A stretch of 11,852 nucleotides of DNA from an uncultured Faecalibacterium sp. (GTDB lineage Bacteria > Bacillota > Clostridia > Oscillospirales > Ruminococcaceae), in the NCBI GenBank assembly GCA_934561555.1, contig CAKTGQ010000042.1:1-11852 (forward strand). The letters run 5' to 3'. Below the pieces are notes generated by a model, which saw nothing but the letters and a program-made list of their open reading frames with translations, did not search any database and was not told the origin of the DNA. The position numbers were made by a program, and so were the translations under genes. Positions 7,111 to 11,852 of this stretch are shown here, piece after piece; position 1 is the first letter of the stretch, and each line of letters begins with the position of its first letter.

Positions 7111-7977
7111 ATGAGATTGTCCAAGAAAATTGCGGCCGTTGCATTGGCAGCAGTCATGGCTGTTTCCATGCTGACGGCTTGCGGCAGCAGCGAGGCCCCA
7201 GGCGGCCCGGCAAACAGTGAAAAGCCGGGCAATGGCTCCAGTCAGGGCGGCGGTGATGAAACGGAAAAGCCTGAAAAGCCGGAAAACCCGGATGGTATGC
7301 AGCAGCCGGATTATTTGAAGAATGAGATCGCATTCAAAAACAGCTGGGCGTACCAGCAGTTGGGTGGAATCCTGCGGGGCGAAGGCTATTATCTGAACTA
7401 TGATTATTCCAGTAGGATTTTGCAGGATAAAGAACCAATCGGCACCATGGGTTACGGCAATGTGATCGCAACCGGTGCTGACAAGGTGTGTTACAGATAT
7501 TCCACCTTGTCGGGAGGCACAAAGAATGAGACCCGGGAAGAACTGGACAAGTGGGTGCGGGTAAATGACCAGCAGTATAACAGAGAGACCTATTATCTGG
7601 ACAGCAAGAAAAAAACCGTAAGCTGCAGTGTTTTTCCGTACCCGGCAGAGTATGTGGAAAATGAGACCCTGGCCGTGACTTCTGTTGCAATCGAATGCCC
7701 GTACACTATCTATACATCTATCCTGCCTATGGAAAATGAGGGCAGCTTTTACCGCTGCACCTATACAGTCAACGGGGTATCCTATGAGGCAGAGAAGAAT
7801 TTATTTGAAAATCGAATCTACTGTTTTGAAGGCGGCACCCTGAAATATATCGTGATCCGCTCTCCCTACGATGGTAAGGGCTGCGTGGTAGAATCTATTT
7901 TCAAAATCAATAAACTGACCAACACCCCAAAGAAAGACCTTTTGCAGATCCCCAGTGACTATACGGTAGAAAAGTAA
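7111..7977 (+). CDS. Predicted lipoprotein with Gly/Pro/Glu/Lys linker, unknown function
   Basis: This 288-residue predicted lipoprotein shares its signal peptide and lipobox (LTAC, cysteine 24) exactly with the protein at 5907, but its linker (residues 25-66) is rich in Gly, Pro, Glu and Lys with EKPEKPENP, and its mature domain is different. The domain (about 67-288) has many Tyr and alternating hydrophobic residues typical of beta-strands; it ends with FKINKLTNTPKKDLLQIPSD, which resembles the last strands of LolA-like lipoprotein carriers. A short local likeness to gene 1, NEIAFKNS against NVAYQNS at the start of the domain, suggests a common fold or ancestor. Function is unknown. AGGAGG at 7096-7101 supports the ATG. 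The gene is monocistronic, with its own promoter and a strong terminator. Base composition is AT-richer than the flanking housekeeping genes. Confidence 0.9.
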   Translation: MRLSKKIAAVALAAVMAVSMLTACGSSEAPGGPANSEKPGNGSSQGGGDETEKPEKPENPDGMQQPDYLKNEIAFKNSWAYQQLGGILRGEGYYLNYDYSSRILQDKEPIGTMGYGNVIATGADKVCYRYSTLSGGTKNETREELDKWVRVNDQQYNRETYYLDSKKKTVSCSVFPYPAEYVENETLAVTSVAIECPYTIYTSILPMENEGSFYRCTYTVNGVSYEAEKNLFENRIYCFEGGTLKYIVIRSPYDGKGCVVESIFKINKLTNTPKKDLLQIPSDYTVEK

Positions 7978-7990
7978 AACCGCATAAAAG

Positions 7991-8027
7991 CGGCCGCTGC
8001 ACCAAATAAATGTGCAGCGGCCGTTTT
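7991..8027. terminator. Strong terminator, probably bidirectional
   Basis: CGGCCGCTGCAC (7991-8002) and GTGCAGCGGCCG (8012-8023) form a perfect 12-bp stem with a 9-nt loop. TTTTGTTTG follows on the plus strand, serving lipoprotein gene 2; on the minus strand the stem is followed by CTTTTATG, so it may also stop the convergent GntR gene ending at 8055. Confidence 0.9.
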
Positions 8028-8054
8028 GTTTGTTCCCCGTGGAACAATCTGAAA

Positions 8055-8741
8055 TTATTTCACGTTCTCCGGCTCAAAAAAGTCGGCGTATTCCTCGGTC
8101 AGCTTGCTGCCAAGGCGGCGGATACCGCCGTACAGGTGCCGCTCCACCAGCGGCTCAAAGGCGGCAAGGTCGCACCGCTCGATGGCGTTCAGCAGGTTGC
8201 GGTGGTCGGCGATCACCTCGTCCAGCCCGCCGGTGGTCATGGTGTCCAGCATACGGAACCGGCTGTAATCGGCGTGAGCGTTCTGTAAGGTGCTCCACAG
8301 GTACATCTTATCCATGGCGGCAAACCATGTCTCGTGCAGGCGGCAGTCGGCTTCGTACAGCTTGTTGAAGTCCGGGGCTTCGGCGCGGGCAAGGGCCTCG
8401 TAGGCGTCCACCCGTGCACGGATCTGCGCCCGCTGCGCCGGGGTGGCGATGGGGGCAAAGTCCCGCAAAATGCGCCCCTCCACGGCGGTGCGCTCGTAGA
8501 TCAGCTCGTCCACGATGCGCCGGTTCAGCCGGGTGACGGTGGTGCCCTTGTAGGGCACGATGCGCACCAGCCCGTTTTCCTGCAATTTTTGCAGCACCAC
8601 CCGGATCAGGGAGCGCGGCGCACCGAACCGGGCGCACAGCGGGTTCTCGCTCAGCGAAGAGCCGGGACGGATGGTCAGGTCGATGATCTCCCGTTCCAGC
8701 ACGGCATAAATTTCGGCATCAGTCTTGTATTGCTGTTCCAT
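8055..8741 (-). CDS. GntR-family transcriptional regulator, FCD (FadR-type) subfamily
   Basis: This is a DNA-binding repressor or activator that responds to a small organic acid or similar ligand. The N-terminal winged helix-turn-helix covers roughly residues 8-70, with a recognition segment in SENPLCARFGAPRSLIRVVLQKLQENGLV and the wing PYKGTTV. The C-terminal all-helical FCD domain has the metal-binding set Asp132, His136, His180 and His202 (numbered from the ATG at 8741). The ATG at 8741 was chosen because AGGTG (8752-8748) lies 6 nt upstream; an in-frame GTG three codons earlier overlaps that ribosome-binding site. The resulting 228 residues fit the family. No catabolic gene or transporter adjoins it, so its target is unknown; it may control distant genes. 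It ends against the bidirectional terminator shared with lipoprotein gene 2. Confidence 0.94.
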   Translation of the reverse strand: MEQQYKTDAEIYAVLEREIIDLTIRPGSSLSENPLCARFGAPRSLIRVVLQKLQENGLVRIVPYKGTTVTRLNRRIVDELIYERTAVEGRILRDFAPIATPAQRAQIRARVDAYEALARAEAPDFNKLYEADCRLHETWFAAMDKMYLWSTLQNAHADYSRFRMLDTMTTGGLDEVIADHRNLLNAIERCDLAAFEPLVERHLYGGIRRLGSKLTEEYADFFEPENVK

Positions 8742-8747
8742 ATCACT

Positions 8748-8752
8748 CACCT
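8748..8752 (-). promoter_or_regulatory. Ribosome-binding site that decides the GntR start
   Basis: AGGTG on the minus strand lies 6 nt from the ATG at 8741 and includes the alternative GTG codon at 8750, so the GTG cannot easily be the start. Confidence 0.6.
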
Positions 8753-8768
8753 AGTTGAAATGATTATT

Positions 8769-8974
8769 CCTTTAGCGGGCTCGCCCTCTCCGTCACGGCT
8801 TACGCCGTGCCACACTCCCCCTTTTGTCGCTGCGCGACATCTTCCCCCGGAGCGGGGGAAGTCTTTCCTCAAAGGGAGAGGCAAGAACACTGCCAGAAAC
8901 TTTCTCATTGCTCCTAAAACTTTAGCAACGGGCTTTAAAGCTTGGCTCTCCCTCCGGGAGCGCCTGAGAGGGCG
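8769..8974. repeat. Dispersed palindromic intergenic element, copy A
   Basis: This 206-bp element begins CCTTTAGCGGGCTCGCCCTC and ends GCGCCTGAGAGGGCG, the same ends as copy B at 10339-10510. The ends are imperfect inverted repeats (CGCCCTCTC against GAGAGGGCG). Inside are small palindromes: CACGGC-TTAC-GCCGTG, GTCGC-TGC-GCGAC and CTTCCCCC-GGAGC-GGGGGAAG. The middle shares with copy B the run CTTTCTCATTG and a related AAAACTTTAG-type segment. It has no coding capacity and fills most of the gap between the GntR and pseudouridine synthase genes. Confidence 0.85.
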
Positions 8975-8989
8975 AAATGAGCAACAGTT

Positions 8990-9676
8990 TTATTCCAAAA
9001 ACTCCTTCCACGGTGCGGCGGCGGGCAGGGGCAGAGAAAAGGCCATGGGCTTGCCGGTGTCCGGGTGCACAAAGCGCAGACCGCAGCTTTGCAGGGCAAT
9101 GCTGCCCTTCTGGCGGCTGCCGTATTTGCCGTCGCCGTACAGCGGGTGCCTGCGGGACGCAAACTGTACCCGGATCTGATGGGTGCGCCCGGTGTGCAGG
9201 GTGATCTCGGCAAGGCTGTTCTCCCCTGCCGTGGCAAGGATGCGGTATTCCAGCACCGCCTCCCGCACCCCTTTGCGGGGACGGCTGACCGGGAACACCC
9301 TGCCCTTGCGGCTGTCCTTGAACAGGTAGTCCCGCAGCATCCCGGCGGCGGGCAGCTGCGCGTCCGGCGCACCGGCAATGACCGCGCGGTACTGCTTGAC
9401 GAACTGCGGCGCGGCGGCTTTGCCCTCGGCGCGGCCATCCTGCACGGCGTAGGCGTCCTGACTTTGGGTCACCTGACGGCTCAGTGCGGCGGCAGCCGCC
9501 GGGGTGCGGGCATAGACCATCAACCCGGACACCCCGGTGTCCAGCCGGTGCACCACCCCCACAAAGGCATCGGGTGCGTTCCAGTGCGCGCGCAGCGCGG
9601 CGGGCACGCCCTCCTCGCTGGAAAGCCCGGCGGGCTTGTCCAGCACCACAAGGGCGGCGTCCTCGTATAAGATCAC
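8990..9676 (-). CDS. RNA pseudouridine synthase, RluA family
   Basis: This 228-residue enzyme converts uridine to pseudouridine in rRNA or tRNA. The family motif HRLDTGVSGL at residues 43-52 carries the catalytic Asp46. The segments LDKPAGL (12-18), KQYRAVI and TGRTHQIRVQF, followed by HPLYGDGKYG, are standard for RluA-type synthases. It lacks an N-terminal S4 RNA-binding domain and is shorter than RluD, so it is closer to the small TruC/RluA-like group; the target base cannot be assigned. The start is GTG at 9676, overlapping the TGA of the upstream Nudix gene by 4 nt (GTGA), with GAGGG (9687-9683) 6 nt before it inside the Nudix gene. Translation is therefore probably coupled. Dispersed repeat copy A follows closely after the stop; no T-tract terminator was seen. 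Confidence 0.95.
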   Translation of the reverse strand: MILYEDAALVVLDKPAGLSSEEGVPAALRAHWNAPDAFVGVVHRLDTGVSGLMVYARTPAAAAALSRQVTQSQDAYAVQDGRAEGKAAAPQFVKQYRAVIAGAPDAQLPAAGMLRDYLFKDSRKGRVFPVSRPRKGVREAVLEYRILATAGENSLAEITLHTGRTHQIRVQFASRRHPLYGDGKYGSRQKGSIALQSCGLRFVHPDTGKPMAFSLPLPAAAPWKEFLE

Positions 9677-10227
9677 AGCTTACCCTCGGCCAGCAGGGCT
9701 TTCAGCTTCAGGATGCCCGCAATGGTCTTGCCGTCCTTGATCTCGCCGCTCATGACCATCTGGTAAGCCTTTTCCAGCGGCACCCGGTCGGGGGTCAGAA
9801 ACTCGTCCGCATCAAGGTGCATCTTGGTCTCGTGCAGACCGGTGGCTACCCAAGTATAGATGACCTCGGTATCGTAGCCCACGGTGGGGTAGAACTCGCC
9901 CAGCGAGATATAGTTGTCGGCGGTCAGGCCGCACTCCTCTTCCAGCTCCCGCTTGGCGGCTTCAAAGGGGTCCTCGCCCTTTTCCAGCTTACCGGCGGGC
10001 AGCTCCCACAGCTGCTGCTGCATGGCATAGCGGAACTGCCGCACCATGCAGATGGTGCCGTCTGCAAAATAAGGCAGGATGCAGGCACCGCCGTGGTGAT
10101 GCACCACCTCGCGGGTAGCGGTCTTGCCGTTTTCCAGCAGTGCGGTGTCCTTGGTCAGGGTGATGACCCGCCCCTCGAACAGGGTCTCGCTGGAGAGAGT
10201 TTTTTCAAAGTGTACAGTATCGTTCAT
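9673..10227 (-). CDS. Nudix hydrolase, probable ADP-ribose pyrophosphatase
   Basis: This 184-residue enzyme is predicted to hydrolyse ADP-ribose or a related nucleoside diphosphate sugar to AMP and a sugar phosphate in the cytoplasm. The full Nudix box is present at residues 79-101: Gly79, Glu85, then REL at 93-95, Glu97-Glu98 and Gly100-Leu101, matching GX5EX7REUXEEXGU. The preceding VRQFRYAMQQQLWELPAGK is typical of the ADP-ribose pyrophosphatase (NudF/YqkG) subgroup, as is a proline-containing PTVGYDTE segment after the box. Length fits the group. ATG at 10227 has AAGG about 4 nt upstream. It is the first gene of a two-gene operon with the RluA-type synthase and has a predicted promoter at 10302-10273. 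Confidence 0.94.
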   Translation of the reverse strand: MNDTVHFEKTLSSETLFEGRVITLTKDTALLENGKTATREVVHHHGGACILPYFADGTICMVRQFRYAMQQQLWELPAGKLEKGEDPFEAAKRELEEECGLTADNYISLGEFYPTVGYDTEVIYTWVATGLHETKMHLDADEFLTPDRVPLEKAYQMVMSGEIKDGKTIAGILKLKALLAEGKL

Positions 10228-10272
10228 TTGCCTTACGCCCCTTTTCCGGCACTGCGCCGGTTTTATGCTCTC

Positions 10273-10302
10273 AGTTTACGGCAAAGTGCGGTTTGTTGTC
10301 AA
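10273..10302 (-). promoter_or_regulatory. Predicted promoter of the Nudix-pseudouridine synthase operon
   Basis: On the minus strand, TTGACA (10302-10297) is followed after 18 nt by TAAACT (10278-10273). The roughly 40-nt leader contains a CCGGC-loop-GCCGG palindrome (10246-10260) just upstream of the ribosome-binding site. Confidence 0.6.
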
Positions 10303-10338
10303 TAAAGATATGATAAATACAAGAGGAGAGGGAGAAAA

Positions 10339-10510
10339 CCTTTAGCGGGTTCGCCCTCTCAGTCAAAACCTAACGGTTTTGCCAGCTCTCCCAAAGGGAG
10401 AGCCAAGAGCACGCCCGGAAGCTTTCTCATTGAACCTAACACTTTAGTATCGAGGTTAACGGCTTGGCTCTCCCTTTGGGAGAGCTGGCGCGGGAGCGCC
10501 TGAGAGGGCG
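10339..10510. repeat. Dispersed palindromic intergenic element, copy B
   Basis: This 172-bp element begins CCTTTAGCGGGTTCGCCCTC and ends GCGCCTGAGAGGGCG. Its ends carry a perfect 11-bp inverted repeat, CGCCCTCTCAG (10352-10362) and CTGAGAGGGCG (10500-10510). It also contains the hairpin AAAACC-TAAC-GGTTTT and two facing palindromic blocks described separately. It is a shorter relative of copy A at 8769-8974 and lies between the divergent Nudix and oxidoreductase promoters. No transposase is present, so it resembles a MITE or REP-type repeat. Confidence 0.85.
10381..10489. repeat. 27-bp perfect inverted repeat inside copy B
   Basis: Bases 10381-10407 (starting GCCAGCTCTCCC) are the exact reverse complement of 10463-10489 (ending GGGAGAGCTGGC), 55 bp apart. 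Each arm is itself a hairpin, GCTCTCCC with GGGAGAGC around a 3-nt loop, so the region can fold either as two small hairpins or as one long stem. Confidence 0.92.

Positions 10511-11852
<1,342 letters not shown>

Larger units (their letters stand above)
6958..7185 (+). repeat. Lipoprotein 5' module, copy 2 (promoter, leader, signal peptide)
   Basis: This is the second copy of the module at 5751-5983. The leader between promoter and start codon is identical apart from a missing 3 nt in the A-rich run before the Shine-Dalgarno sequence. Homology stops at the beginning of the mature protein. Confidence 0.95.

Noticed and set aside
8742..8750. GTG at 8750 as the start of the GntR gene
   Set aside because: The GTG is part of the AGGTG ribosome-binding site for the ATG at 8741, and nothing resembling a ribosome-binding site lies properly spaced before it.
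10246..10260. CCGGC-loop-GCCGG followed by TTTT as a plus-strand terminator
   Set aside because: No plus-strand gene ends before it and the stem is only 5 bp; it lies in the leader of the minus-strand Nudix operon.

Overview
The window looks like a stretch of chromosome from a GC-rich anaerobic Firmicute of the Oscillospiraceae/Ruminococcaceae, most likely Faecalibacterium or a close relative. This rests on an adjacent gyrB-gyrA pair, a pyruvate:ferredoxin oxidoreductase gene (strict anaerobe), strong Shine-Dalgarno sequences of the AGGAGG type, lipoproteins with Gram-positive-style signal peptides, and dispersed 'CCTTTAGCGGG...CGCCCTCTC' intergenic repeats that I associate with this family. 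The genus call comes from memory of these features, not from a search.

Layout, left to right. (1) 1-3543: the 3' end of gyrB and complete gyrA, 15 nt apart and closed by a clear intrinsic terminator. (2) 3587-4549: a single family 2 glycosyltransferase. (3) 4550-4812: a gene-free stretch with several nested stem-loops. (4) 4813-5670: a manganese-efflux unit in which an extended -10 promoter, a yybP-ykoY-type manganese riboswitch, an intrinsic terminator and mntP follow one another. (5) 5751-8027: an AT-richer accessory stretch with two lipoprotein genes. Their promoter, 5' leader and signal peptide are near-identical copies, while the mature proteins are almost unrelated in sequence; between them is a terminator that overlaps an IS150-like insertion-sequence end. 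(6) 8055-10302, minus strand: an FCD-type GntR regulator, then a two-gene Nudix hydrolase / pseudouridine synthase operon whose genes overlap by 4 nt. (7) Two copies of one dispersed repeat element, at 8769-8974 and 10339-10510, flank the operon. (8) 10625-11852: promoter and first third of a pyruvate:ferredoxin oxidoreductase gene, cut by the window edge.

How the parts work together. Gyrase A and B form the supercoiling A2B2 enzyme; the residues at the fluoroquinolone-binding positions (Ala90-Ser91 in GyrA, Trp at the E. coli Lys447 site in GyrB) are unusual. The mntP unit is self-contained: excess Mn2+ should stabilise the aptamer and let transcription pass the terminator, so the exporter is made when needed. 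The two lipoproteins are probably expressed together because they share a regulatory module. Pyruvate:ferredoxin oxidoreductase feeds the cell's fermentative core. No CRISPR array, prophage, tRNA or rRNA gene was seen. The best candidates for something not yet described are the reused lipoprotein promoter-leader-signal cassette with its invariant hairpin, and the dispersed palindromic repeat family.
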